From assembly GCF_002929825.1 (NCBI RefSeq), contig NZ_PJJN01000031.1:62001-126000 (forward strand): a stretch of 64,000 nt of DNA. The letters are read 5' to 3'. This stretch comes from Cryobacterium sp. Y29. GTDB taxonomy: Bacteria; Actinomycetota; Actinomycetes; Actinomycetales; Microbacteriaceae. The position numbers were made by a program, and so were the translations under genes. A model generated the notes under the pieces. That model was given only the letters and a program-made list of their open reading frames with translations. It was not told the origin of the DNA and did not search any database. Below, one piece after another: positions 1-7,635 of the stretch. Numbering within the stretch: position 1 is the stretch's first letter; the number at the start of each line of letters is the position of its first letter.

Positions 1-523
1 TTCCGTCCGGCACCACGCTAAACTGCGAATAGTTCTGCAGGGGTACGCCGACGCCGAAACGCAGTCGCAACAGTTGTTCCGGTCTCATTCGAGGCGAAAA
101 CCATTCCTCATCGGCCTGATTTATGGTTATCACGCCGGCAGTCCGAGAGACCAATCCTGCTTCAATCATCTTCCACATTTGGTCAGAAGCCGTGCGCCCC
201 TGATTCCAATGCAAACCATGACAAAAGTAGACGACAGGTATGGATAGTTGACTCACACGAGATATCGCGGACGCAGTCGCAGTATTTGTTAGGATAACGT
301 CTGGCCTCACCGCACCAATCCAACGGCGTATCTGCTGTGGTGCCAATAAGTTCCGCATTGAGGGGCCACGTGACAGTGATGGGATTCGCGTGAATGGATG
401 CAGCTTTGACGCCGTCGAGGCCGCAGTTACGACCTCCGTCCCCATAGCGCGCCATTCGGCGACCATTTCAGGAAAGAATGCGTCTAGTGTCGAGCCCATG
501 CTTGCGAGAAGTGCTATTTTCAA
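1..523 (-). CDS. Glycosyltransferase, GT4-like N-terminal half (cut by window edge)
   Basis: About 174 codons of a gene running off the left edge. I read it from a TTG start: the frame has a TAG three codons upstream, and no ATG or GTG keeps the first beta-strand (KIALLASMGSTLDAFFPEM). The protein shows the N-terminal Rossmann pattern of GT-B glycosyltransferases: a KIALLA strand, an RPDVILTNTATAS strand and a PVVYFCHGLHW strand like those of EpsD/PglA-type GT4 enzymes. The donor-binding C-terminal half lies outside the window. A weak AGGCAG sits just before the TTG. It would be the last visible gene of the amino-sugar/phosphoglycosyltransferase operon. The family is fairly clear; donor and acceptor cannot be told. 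Confidence 0.75.
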   Translation of the reverse strand, partial: MKIALLASMGSTLDAFFPEMVAEWRAMGTEVVTAASTASKLHPFTRIPSLSRGPSMRNLLAPQQIRRWIGAVRPDVILTNTATASAISRVSQLSIPVVYFCHGLHWNQGRTASDQMWKMIEAGLVSRTAGVITINQADEEWFSPRMRPEQLLRLRFGVGVPLQNYSQFSVVPDG

Positions 524-810
524 AACTGCCTACTGCCCTTAAAATTTTCTAATTCGGCGGTGAGATCTCGTTGCGGAACTCCAGAGCAATTCCTTTCATT
601 CATTCTGTGTCTCACGTCTTTCGTTCTGGATATAACAAATTTAAGGGCCAATTTTATAGTCTTACATTCAGATCCAGGCAGCTCTATTTTTGCGTATCGC
701 TTCTCGTCCGCCGCTCTGGTAACTGTCATCAACTTTGCTCGCGTACCTTGCGTGCTCTTCCGTGAATAGAGCGTGGCTTCTTGGAATAACCTGACTGGCT
801 TCTTCGGCAC
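520..810 (-). CDS. Questionable small ORF in an AT-richer gap
   Basis: A 96-codon frame from a GTG, ending TTTTGA so that its stop overlaps the TTG start of the next glycosyltransferase by four bases. No family is recognised. The product is basic and K/R-rich, without a clear hydrophobic core, signal peptide or membrane segment, and no good ribosome binding site precedes it. The interval 524-863 is visibly more AT-rich than its surroundings, and no other frame there looks better (a 43-codon frame from an ATG at 814 and two short plus-strand frames are no more convincing). The overlap with the next gene is the only argument for it being real; it may be non-coding or decayed sequence. Confidence 0.2.
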   Translation of the reverse strand: MPKKPVRLFQEATLYSRKSTQGTRAKLMTVTRAADEKRYAKIELPGSECKTIKLALKFVISRTKDVRHRMNERNCSGVPQRDLTAELENFKGSRQF

Positions 811-863
811 CCATCTCGGTACTGTCGTCTTGGTACCTCAAAATTCCCTCAAGGTCAGACGCC

Positions 864-1535
864 CTAAATACCCATTTTCTCCACGGATCCTTTGAATAAG
901 TCCGGGACTTCCACTACCTCGGGGTAATGGCAGACTTGATTCTCGTGCAATCCACCTGGACGTCGCACGCGAATTGCTTTCCATCCGAGACTCAATGGGG
1001 CCTGAAAATCTTTGAATGGATTATCCCCAATGTAGACACACTGTTCCCTACTTACGCCGAACTTCTTTTCAAGACTAAGGAATGCTGATCTGCCCGGCTT
1101 GTGCCAACTCGAATCGTGCTCATCCGTAACTATGATCGCATTTAATAAGTCCGCTAACCCCAAACTGAGTATTTTCGCACGTTGACTTATTTGGGGACCA
1201 TCCGTAATGAGGGCAGTTTTCACGTCACCAGCAAAAGAATTAATAAAGGCCGCCGAGTCAGGTAAGAGCTTAATTCTCGGGCAATGCTCACGATAGAACT
1301 CGACGCATGTTTCAATTTCGTTCGCAGTTAACGCTTTCCCTTCAATGTCTCGAGCGGTATTGAAAATATCGCCTCGCCTGCCTGATTGGAATAATTGCCA
1401 GAATTCTACGAAAAACGAAGACCGGCCGTATGCGGTCTCCAGCATGTTGCTCACCGCTGCAAAACCACTTTCTACGTACGACCGTTCAAGAAACAGCGTG
1501 TCGTCCATGTCAAACACTACGAGTTTTACGTCCAT
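864..1535 (-). CDS. HAD-superfamily hydrolase (phosphatase-like)
   Basis: 223 residues. All four HAD motifs are visible: motif I FDMDDTLF (nucleophile D9, acid D11), motif II LITDG, motif III lysine in WHKPGRSAF, and motif IV GDNPFKDF. A cap of about 80 residues lies between motifs I and II, so it is a class-I-cap phosphatase of the phosphoglycolate-phosphatase type. I chose the ATG at 1535 because the protein then begins directly with the first strand (MDVKLVVFDMDDTLF). That start overlaps the end of the ATP-grasp gene by 10 bases, suggesting coupling. The longer frame upstream reads through the ATP-grasp gene in another frame. The substrate is unknown; the context suggests a phosphorylated sugar or an intermediate of the ATP-grasp reaction. 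Confidence 0.85.
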   Translation of the reverse strand: MDVKLVVFDMDDTLFLERSYVESGFAAVSNMLETAYGRSSFFVEFWQLFQSGRRGDIFNTARDIEGKALTANEIETCVEFYREHCPRIKLLPDSAAFINSFAGDVKTALITDGPQISQRAKILSLGLADLLNAIIVTDEHDSSWHKPGRSAFLSLEKKFGVSREQCVYIGDNPFKDFQAPLSLGWKAIRVRRPGGLHENQVCHYPEVVEVPDLFKGSVEKMGI

Positions 1536-2506
1536 GGGTTCATCGCAAAATTCGGATCCAGATAGAAAGCGGCTTCGTCGTACCGCAACATGACCGTGCC
1601 GGGCTCCCATGCCACCGACAGCGCTTGGTCTGCTTTACTACGGCACATTGCACCGATGAGGTTACCGCCAGACGCATGGCTAAGTGGATAGCCGCCGCCA
1701 AACCGAGGATTGATCTCTAAGATCTGCACGGACTTCATAGCGGGGTCGAAAATAACCTGTACATTCAGCACACCGTAGGCACCTGGCAGGGCCGTTACAA
1801 CATCACGAACCAGCAGCTCTATTTCTGGAGCGTGGATTGTGACGCCCTTCGACACTTCCCCCGAACGCACCTCTAATCGGCGTCGAGGAATGGTTGCTAA
1901 GACTCTTCCGCGCGCATCAACGGCGACATCCACTGTCACTTCGATCCCCGGTGCGAAGCGCTGAATAATATAATCGTCAGTCAATGAATCGAAGTCTAGG
2001 TCGACAGAATCGTTGGCGATGATAACGCCAACTGACGACGACCCGGACCGAGGTTTGGCGACGATCTTTCCCTCAAAAGGAGAATGCCGCGCTTCGATTA
2101 ACTCCTGCGTATCAATAGTGGGAAATCGGTTGCTGATCATCCATTGGAACATTTTCCACTTGTCCCAGCCCAGTACGGCGACCTCGGAACTGGATACCCA
2201 AACATCGATGCCTCGCTCTTCAAAGTGGCCGCGGGCAGTAGCGAAGACTGCGATCTCAGGGTCGATGGTCGGCACTACTATCTGCGCACCATGCTGCACG
2301 GCAATCCGCAGAGTTTCCTTAATGAAATCGTGGGAATCGACGCGGGGTACGATCTCAAATCGATCAGCAAGCCGACCCGCAGCGGAAAGTTCCGACGCAT
2401 CCGTCACAATTACTCTTGCTCGGCGATTCGGATCTGCAGCACGAATGAGTTCTACTAGGGCCCCGCGACGCCCACCACTCGATACCAGCCAATTACGTGG
2501 ACACAT
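1526..2506 (-). CDS. ATP-grasp domain ligase (carbamoyl-phosphate-synthase-like)
   Basis: 326 residues with a pre-ATP-grasp Rossmann part (about 1-110), an ATP-binding lysine in KIVAKPRSGSSSVGV and the metal-binding signature LEINPRFGGGYPL near residue 270. The fold joins a carboxylate to an amine through an acyl phosphate. The ATG at 2506 has a good AAGGAG six bases upstream and overlaps the phosphoglycosyltransferase stop by 14 bases. No gene for the acetyltransferase that usually follows the aminotransferase in Pgl pathways lies nearby. I therefore suggest, as inference only, that this enzyme amidates the 4-amino sugar with a small acid or amino acid. The family call is firm; the substrate is open. 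Confidence 0.85.
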   Translation of the reverse strand: MCPRNWLVSSGGRRGALVELIRAADPNRRARVIVTDASELSAAGRLADRFEIVPRVDSHDFIKETLRIAVQHGAQIVVPTIDPEIAVFATARGHFEERGIDVWVSSSEVAVLGWDKWKMFQWMISNRFPTIDTQELIEARHSPFEGKIVAKPRSGSSSVGVIIANDSVDLDFDSLTDDYIIQRFAPGIEVTVDVAVDARGRVLATIPRRRLEVRSGEVSKGVTIHAPEIELLVRDVVTALPGAYGVLNVQVIFDPAMKSVQILEINPRFGGGYPLSHASGGNLIGAMCRSKADQALSVAWEPGTVMLRYDEAAFYLDPNFAMNPWT

Positions 2507-3131
2507 TCTGAACTCCTTGCTCGAATTCAGGCATGGCCGCGTTCCCTTCGGCGGTCACCCCTTCTCGACGCACGACTGACCTCAGGGTTCGAAAGACGAT
2601 AGACGTGTCAAGTGCAAAGGTCCGATGATCGACGTATTCGACGTCGAGTTGGAATTTACGCGACCACGACAAAGAATTTCTACCGCTGACTTGTGCCAAC
2701 CCGGTTATACCGGGCCGGACCTCGTGTCTGCGGTTCTCCAATGATGAATAGCGACTGAGATATCTCACCAGAAGAGGCCGGGGGCCCACCATGCTCATGT
2801 CGCCCTTGACCACATTAAAAAGGGTCGGGAGTTCGTCCATGCTCGTTGCTCTCAGGATTCGACCGAATCGTGTCAGTCGTTCGTCGTCACTGACGAGCCC
2901 GTGTGCCAACGACACGTTTCGCATCGTTCGGAACTTTCGGAGCGTAAAAATGCGACCGTTCAACCCAGGACGCTCTTGTCTGAACAAAACGGGGCGCCCC
3001 AGTTGTACTGCGACAGCGCCCGCGACCACGAGCTGCATCGGGGCAGTCACGACGAGCGCGATCGAAGCACCAATTATGTCAAGTGCGCGCTTGACGATGT
3101 CATATCTGTACTGCGGGCTTAAGCGCATCAT
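2493..3131 (-). CDS. Monotopic phosphoglycosyltransferase (PglC/WcaJ C-domain type)
   Basis: 212 residues, the size of a minimal PglC-like enzyme that transfers sugar-1-phosphate to undecaprenyl phosphate and starts repeat-unit assembly. One N-terminal hydrophobic re-entrant helix (residues about 16-42) is followed by the family blocks FRQERPGLNGR, LRKFRTM, the catalytic Asp-Glu pair in SMDELPTLFNVVKGDM, MVGPRPLL and RPGITGLAQVSGRN. It lacks the N-terminal multi-pass domain of WbaP/WcaJ. Its ATG overlaps the aminotransferase stop as ATGA. The neighbours indicate that its donor is probably a UDP-amino sugar. Confidence 0.93.
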   Translation of the reverse strand: MMRLSPQYRYDIVKRALDIIGASIALVVTAPMQLVVAGAVAVQLGRPVLFRQERPGLNGRIFTLRKFRTMRNVSLAHGLVSDDERLTRFGRILRATSMDELPTLFNVVKGDMSMVGPRPLLVRYLSRYSSLENRRHEVRPGITGLAQVSGRNSLSWSRKFQLDVEYVDHRTFALDTSIVFRTLRSVVRREGVTAEGNAAMPEFEQGVQNVST

Positions 3132-4264
3132 ACTCGTCTCAAAATTAAGTCACTCATTCGGGTGAGAACACGTTCGATCTCATCGGGCCCCAACGATGAT
3201 CCGCTAGGAAGCGTCAGCCCAGTGTTGAAGAAACGTTCCGCTGTGCCGTTAGACGAAGACCGCGCTCCTCTAAAGATAGGCTGCAGGTGCATCGGCTTCC
3301 ACAGGGGCCGACTCTCGATGTTATCTAGCAGGAGATGTGCACTGAGTTCGGCGGGTGTCCAGCCCGAGACGGACGAGTTCACTATTACTGACGTTAGCCA
3401 GAAGTTGTCGTTCTTGTCGTTCTCTCCCCCGAATATTTCGACACCCGGAACGTCGGCGAAGACTTCGCGATAGGACTCCCGCATCCTGCGCCGGCAGGCG
3501 ATCATGTCGTCGAGACGAGTGAGCTGGGCGCGGCCAAGCGCGGCGAGCAGGTTGCTCAAGCGGTAGTTGTAGCCAATGTCGGTGTGCTCATAGTGTGTGA
3601 CCGACTGACGGGCCTGCGTGGCCAAGTAGCGGGTGTGCGATGCGAGCTCCGCATCATCCGTAAGGAGCATACCGCCCCCAGACGTGGTCATGATCTTGTT
3701 GCCATTGAACGACAAAATGGAGGCACGCCCGAAGGAGCCAGCGGCCTTCAAATTATGTGTGGCGCCGAGCGACTCAGCAGCATCTGCCAGCACCGGAATG
3801 CCATATTCTTCGGCGATCGCACAGATGGCTGTGTAGTTGACCGCCTTTCCCAGCAGGTCAACAGGAACGATGGCGGCGACCATCTCACCGCTGTGGTAAA
3901 GCTGATCGAGGGCCTCCCGAAGAAGGGCTGGGTCCATATTGCCGGTCGCTTGCTCGCAGTCGATGAAGTAGGGCTCTGCGCCGGTATAGACGATGGCATT
4001 TGCGGTGGCGGCGAAGGTCATGGTGGAAGTGACGACGATGTCGCCCGGCCCTACACCGAGGCCAAGTAGCCCGAGGTGCAGAGCGGCGGTCCCCGAGCTG
4101 AGCGCTACGGCGTGTGTAACGCCGACCCGCGCAGCCATCTCTGCTTCGAAGGCATCAACGTCGGGGCCGAGGGGAGCAATCCAGCCGGAACGCATGGCGG
4201 CGAGAACGTATTGCTCCTCGAGCTCACCGACGTCAGGCGAAGACATGTAGATACGGCTATTCAT
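3128..4264 (-). CDS. DegT/DnrJ/EryC1/StrS-family sugar aminotransferase
   Basis: 378 residues, normal family length. PLP would bind the lysine in SFNGNKIMTTSGGG; other family blocks are SSGTAALHLGLLGLGVGPGD near residue 57, ADAAESLGATH and the sugar-binding YNYRLSNLLAALGRAQL. It is expected to aminate a 4-keto NDP-sugar using glutamate. The gene follows the 4,6-dehydratase with an eight-base overlap, so the pair would convert a UDP-HexNAc to its 4-amino-4,6-dideoxy form, as PglF/PglE or WbpM-linked enzymes do. Stereochemistry (4- versus 3-amino) cannot be told from sequence; 4-amino is inferred from the partner. Confidence 0.92.
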   Translation of the reverse strand: MNSRIYMSSPDVGELEEQYVLAAMRSGWIAPLGPDVDAFEAEMAARVGVTHAVALSSGTAALHLGLLGLGVGPGDIVVTSTMTFAATANAIVYTGAEPYFIDCEQATGNMDPALLREALDQLYHSGEMVAAIVPVDLLGKAVNYTAICAIAEEYGIPVLADAAESLGATHNLKAAGSFGRASILSFNGNKIMTTSGGGMLLTDDAELASHTRYLATQARQSVTHYEHTDIGYNYRLSNLLAALGRAQLTRLDDMIACRRRMRESYREVFADVPGVEIFGGENDKNDNFWLTSVIVNSSVSGWTPAELSAHLLLDNIESRPLWKPMHLQPIFRGARSSSNGTAERFFNTGLTLPSGSSLGPDEIERVLTRMSDLILRRV

Positions 4265-6101
4265 GGCTCACTTTTTCTCGGCTAAGCGACGCGGGCACCA
4301 GATCAGTGGAACTTGCGTGGCCGTGACGCCAGATCTGTCCATCAAGGCGATCGGGCGCGATGGGGGGCACCTGGGTGTGCGAAATTTTTGGGTGGAGCGG
4401 GCGTTCATCGGTTTCACCGAGGCCAACGAGCTCTTCGTGCAGCTTTTCACCTTCACGAAGGCCCGTATAGATGACCTCGATGGCTTTGCCTGACTGGGCG
4501 ATCATGCGCTGAGCGATGTCGAGAATGCGCACCGGCTCTCCCATGTCGAGAATGAGCACTTCGCCAGGGCGACCGATACCGCCAGCCTGCACGACCAGCT
4601 GGCAGGCCTCAGGGATGGTCATGAAAAAGCGCGTGACGTCAGGGTGCGTGATGGTGAGTGGACCACCCGCCTCGATGAGCGCGGTGAAGGTGGGCAGCAT
4701 AGACCCACGGCTGCCAATCACATTGCCAAAGCGCACCGAGATATAGTCATGCCCCGTCTGTTGGGCAGCGTAGGCGGTGAGCTGCTCACCGGCACGTTTG
4801 GAGTAGCCGAGAATGCTCGTAGGGTTCGCAGCCTTGTCGGTGGAAACGTTCACGAACGTCTCGACCCCCACGTTCTGGGCGGCTTCAAGTACATTGCGGG
4901 TGCCGAGGACGTTTGTCTTCCACGCTTCGTCGGGGTACTGCTCAAGCATCGGTAGGTGTTTGAGAGCGGCGGCGTGAAAGACCACGTCCGGGCGACGGTC
5001 GTTGAAGATGTCGGTGAGCGCATCGAGGTCGCGAATGTCGGCGAGCACCACGTCTTTGGTGTCGAGCAGGCCGTGACCGAGAATCGAAATTTGAGTCGTC
5101 TGCAGGCCGGTCTCATCACGATCGAGCATGATGAGCTCGCTCGGCCCGAATTTGCTGATCTGCCGGCACAGTTCCGAGCCAATCGATCCGCCAGCCCCAG
5201 TAACCAAAACCCGCTTGCCGGCAATATACCCAGCAATAGACGCCATGTCAGTGTCAACTGGATGGCGACCGATCAGGTCGTCTATAGAGATGTCGCGCAA
5301 GTCGTTCAGGCGCACCTTGCCCTTGAGTACATCGTCAAGTGTGGGGAACACTTTGACCCGCAAGCCGACGACGTCCGCTGCGTCTGAAATCTCGCGCAGC
5401 AGCTCTGCCTCGACACGAGCGATTGAAACGATCAATATTGTGGCCTTGGTTGCTTCGGCGACGCGCACCAGGTCTGCTCCTGTGCCCATCACTCGAACAC
5501 CATGCAGCCACACATTGCGCTTTCGCGGGTCGTCGTCGATCAGGCCAACCGCTCGAAAGGACGACTGGGGGTCGGTTTTCATGCGCCGCACGATGGAACC
5601 GCCGAGATAGCCAGCACCGTAAATTAGTGCATTTCGGGCGTTGTCCGCGGGCACGATAGACCGTTCAAGGAGTAACCGATTGTAATAGCGCACGCCCCCC
5701 ATAAATACGAACGCCATAGGCAGTGCAATGACCACGGTGCTGCGAGGTATATCTAATGGGCCGCCAAAAGCAATTACGGGCACACCGAGCACCAGAGCTG
5801 TCACGACCACCGGCCAGAGCAGCGAGCGGACTTCGGCGAAGCTACCGTACGGATGGCGGCCCTGGTACAGGTGATAGCTCGACCCGACGACTAGCTGCAA
5901 AATTGCGGCGCCTGCACACAGCCCAGCGAGCGGTGCCCAACTGATTTCCGCAACTTGAAACTCGTACCGGAATGCCTGGGCAAGGATGAGCGCAATCGCC
6001 CATGAAACGGCATCGAAGCCGAACTGCGTGCCGAATCGTACAAGAGGCACAGACTTTTGTAGGTGCCCTACCGCGTTCGTCACAAACTTACTCAATGCCA
6101 C
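4257..6101 (-). CDS. Membrane NDP-sugar 4,6-dehydratase (CapD/PglF/WbpM-like)
   Basis: 614 residues. Four hydrophobic helices occupy residues 1-125. A first nucleotide-binding domain follows (LIYGAGYLGGSIVRRMK near 160), then the extended SDR domain with VTGAGGSIGSELCRQ near 295, FHAAALKHLPMLEQ and NPTSILGYSKRAGEQ. In WbpM/PglF the residue four before the catalytic Lys is Met; here it is Leu (LGYSK), a variant I believe is common in actinobacterial members. The expected reaction is UDP-GlcNAc to UDP-4-keto-6-deoxy-HexNAc. The start is GTG at 6101 with GGGGGAG seven bases upstream. It is the first gene of the leftward operon and lies directly downstream of the IS110 block. Confidence 0.92.
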   Translation of the reverse strand: MALSKFVTNAVGHLQKSVPLVRFGTQFGFDAVSWAIALILAQAFRYEFQVAEISWAPLAGLCAGAAILQLVVGSSYHLYQGRHPYGSFAEVRSLLWPVVVTALVLGVPVIAFGGPLDIPRSTVVIALPMAFVFMGGVRYYNRLLLERSIVPADNARNALIYGAGYLGGSIVRRMKTDPQSSFRAVGLIDDDPRKRNVWLHGVRVMGTGADLVRVAEATKATILIVSIARVEAELLREISDAADVVGLRVKVFPTLDDVLKGKVRLNDLRDISIDDLIGRHPVDTDMASIAGYIAGKRVLVTGAGGSIGSELCRQISKFGPSELIMLDRDETGLQTTQISILGHGLLDTKDVVLADIRDLDALTDIFNDRRPDVVFHAAALKHLPMLEQYPDEAWKTNVLGTRNVLEAAQNVGVETFVNVSTDKAANPTSILGYSKRAGEQLTAYAAQQTGHDYISVRFGNVIGSRGSMLPTFTALIEAGGPLTITHPDVTRFFMTIPEACQLVVQAGGIGRPGEVLILDMGEPVRILDIAQRMIAQSGKAIEVIYTGLREGEKLHEELVGLGETDERPLHPKISHTQVPPIAPDRLDGQIWRHGHASSTDLVPASLSREKVSHE

Positions 6102-6225
6102 GGCTTACTCCCCCAGATTGAAGTGCGCCGCACCCCTGATTGGTCAGCGAGAACGGTCAACTTCGTTGATTGCTATGTTACACGCTGAAAAATTCGGGCA
6201 TTCGGGGGGTGCCCCTATGAAGCTT

Positions 6226-7305
6226 CTATATCTCGTCAACCCTCAATTTTGTGGCTGACACGGTGTTGAGGTGCCGGTAGATGCTTCTGGCCAGGTAGCG
6301 TTTGAGGATGCGGCGGATCTCTCGGTCGGTCTTTCCCTCAGCGCGTCGGCGTTCGACGTAGTCGTGTGTTCCCGGGTCGTGGACCATTCGGACCATCGCG
6401 ATGATGTTCAAGGCACGGTTGAGTTGGCGGTCTCCGCCACGGTTTAGTCGATGCCGTGTGGTGTTGCCTGATGATGCGGGAATTGGATTCACGCCGGCGA
6501 TCGCGGCGAAGGCGGCTTCGCTCTTGACCCGGCCCGGGTGGGACCACGCGACGAGTGTTCTGGCTGCGGTGACGGGACCGATACCGGTTTTTTCCAGCAG
6601 CTCGGCTGCAGGGCTCGCTGCGACGAGGTCACTAATACGCGTCATGTTTTGGCCGAGCTCGGTGTCTAACTCGAGGATGCGTTTGGCTAGACGTATTGCT
6701 TCTGTGCGCGCGGTGGTCGCGGCGAGGGCTTCTTCTCGTGTGCGCCAGCGCGCGACCTCAGCGATCTTGCGTGCTCCGAGGGGACGTCGGGCGTCGATGC
6801 CGAGGTCGATAATCCGAAGTAATGCGGTGAGTGCGTTCACCGCGCGGGTGCGCTCAGCGGCGAGTCCATCGCGTGCAGTCAGGAGGATTTGCGCTGCTGC
6901 CCGCACGCCCTCATCTTGCCGCGGGGTGCGGAGTTGATTGACCGGTAAGGACAGCACAGCGGCGGCGATCCGACGTGCGTCGAGGGGGTCGGACTTCCCA
7001 ATGCCGCGCCGGCCCGTCCGGCCCATGCGTGCGGCCTCAACAACACGGTAGCCGGTGTCCGCTACGTTGCGGGCCAGCTGGGCGCCGTAGCTCCCGGCTC
7101 CCTCGATCACCCAGAGCGCATCGGTGACGCCGCCAGAGCGCCGCCCGGCCCAGTTGATTGCGCGGGATCGACCAGCGGCGGTATTGGGGAACGTTTCGGT
7201 TCCGAGGTACTGACCTGCCGCCGTGAGGACAGCGTAGGTGTGGGTTCTGGCGTGCGTGTCCACGCCGATAACGAATGGATGAGTGTGCGCAACTATGGTG
7301 TCCAT
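6226..7305 (-). CDS. IS110-family transposase (copy A)
   Basis: 359 residues, full length. The N-terminal DEDD RuvC-like domain shows VIGVDTHARTH, the acid in ALWVIEGAGSYG and SDPLDARRIAAAV. The C-terminal Transposase_20 domain shows LLEKTGIGPVTAARTLVAW and AAIAGVNPIPASSGNTTRHR, followed by the serine-bearing region RGGDRQLNRALNIIA. IS110 recombinases act with a bridge RNA encoded in the element's non-coding end. The reading frame is intact. It is only distantly similar to the neighbouring copy B by eye, so the two are separate elements and not a duplication. Confidence 0.93.
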   Translation of the reverse strand: MDTIVAHTHPFVIGVDTHARTHTYAVLTAAGQYLGTETFPNTAAGRSRAINWAGRRSGGVTDALWVIEGAGSYGAQLARNVADTGYRVVEAARMGRTGRRGIGKSDPLDARRIAAAVLSLPVNQLRTPRQDEGVRAAAQILLTARDGLAAERTRAVNALTALLRIIDLGIDARRPLGARKIAEVARWRTREEALAATTARTEAIRLAKRILELDTELGQNMTRISDLVAASPAAELLEKTGIGPVTAARTLVAWSHPGRVKSEAAFAAIAGVNPIPASSGNTTRHRLNRGGDRQLNRALNIIAMVRMVHDPGTHDYVERRRAEGKTDREIRRILKRYLARSIYRHLNTVSATKLRVDEI

Positions 7306-7500
7306 AGTGTCCGGGTTCCTCTCTTTGAGATGGGCGATGATCCAGTCGCTGACGACCGGCGCCGATCCGGAGAGGAATCACTTCGGGGCATACCTGTAAT
7401 GAGCCACGATCCGCACGGATCGGGCATGCTTCTTATTAAGCCACTGAGGTGGGCCGGGCCGGCGTCGGTCACCCACCACGGCCGGACAGTTCATAGGCAA
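7306..7500 (-). ncRNA. Candidate bridge RNA region of IS110 copy A
   Basis: This is the non-coding stretch immediately upstream of transposase A, where IS110-group elements encode their bridge RNA. Visible structure: an 8-bp stem TTCCTCTC/GAGAGGAA (7316-7323 with 7370-7377) enclosing large internal loops and a small inner stem GTCG/CGAC (7345-7348 with 7353-7356); a hairpin GATCCG/CGGATC (7408-7421); and GGTGGG/CCCACC (7448-7453 with 7472-7477). A long stem with an internal loop is the shape of the target- and donor-binding loops in IS621. Ends are estimates, and the call rests on position and pairing only. Confidence 0.35.
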
Positions 7501-7552
7501 GGCACCCGCGAGGGCCAGTTTTGTCATGAGTCACGACCACGGCGGAGCGACC

Positions 7553-7628
7553 AACACCAACTCTGCCAGCCAGTCCCGGACCAGCCACCCCAAGACTCAC
7601 AGCTTTTGTCAAGCAGCGAGTTGGTGTT
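7553..7628. repeat. 11-bp perfect inverted repeat behind IS110 copy B
   Basis: AACACCAACTC at 7553-7563 pairs perfectly with GAGTTGGTGTT at 7618-7628, enclosing 54 bases. The right arm ends seven bases beyond the stop of transposase B. It could be a subterminal inverted repeat of element B, a long-looped terminator, or part of its right end. The rest of 7500-7635 holds no gene that I can support. Confidence 0.6.
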
Positions 7629-7635
7629 CAGTTTC

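Noticed and set aside
183..455. 90-codon frame at the left edge
   Set aside because: It is a shadow; another frame of the same strand gives a clear GT4 N-terminal domain from TTG 523 to the edge.
864..1610. Longer HAD frame starting at 1610
   Set aside because: The first 25 residues read through the ATP-grasp gene in another frame; ATG 1535 starts exactly at the first strand of the HAD fold.
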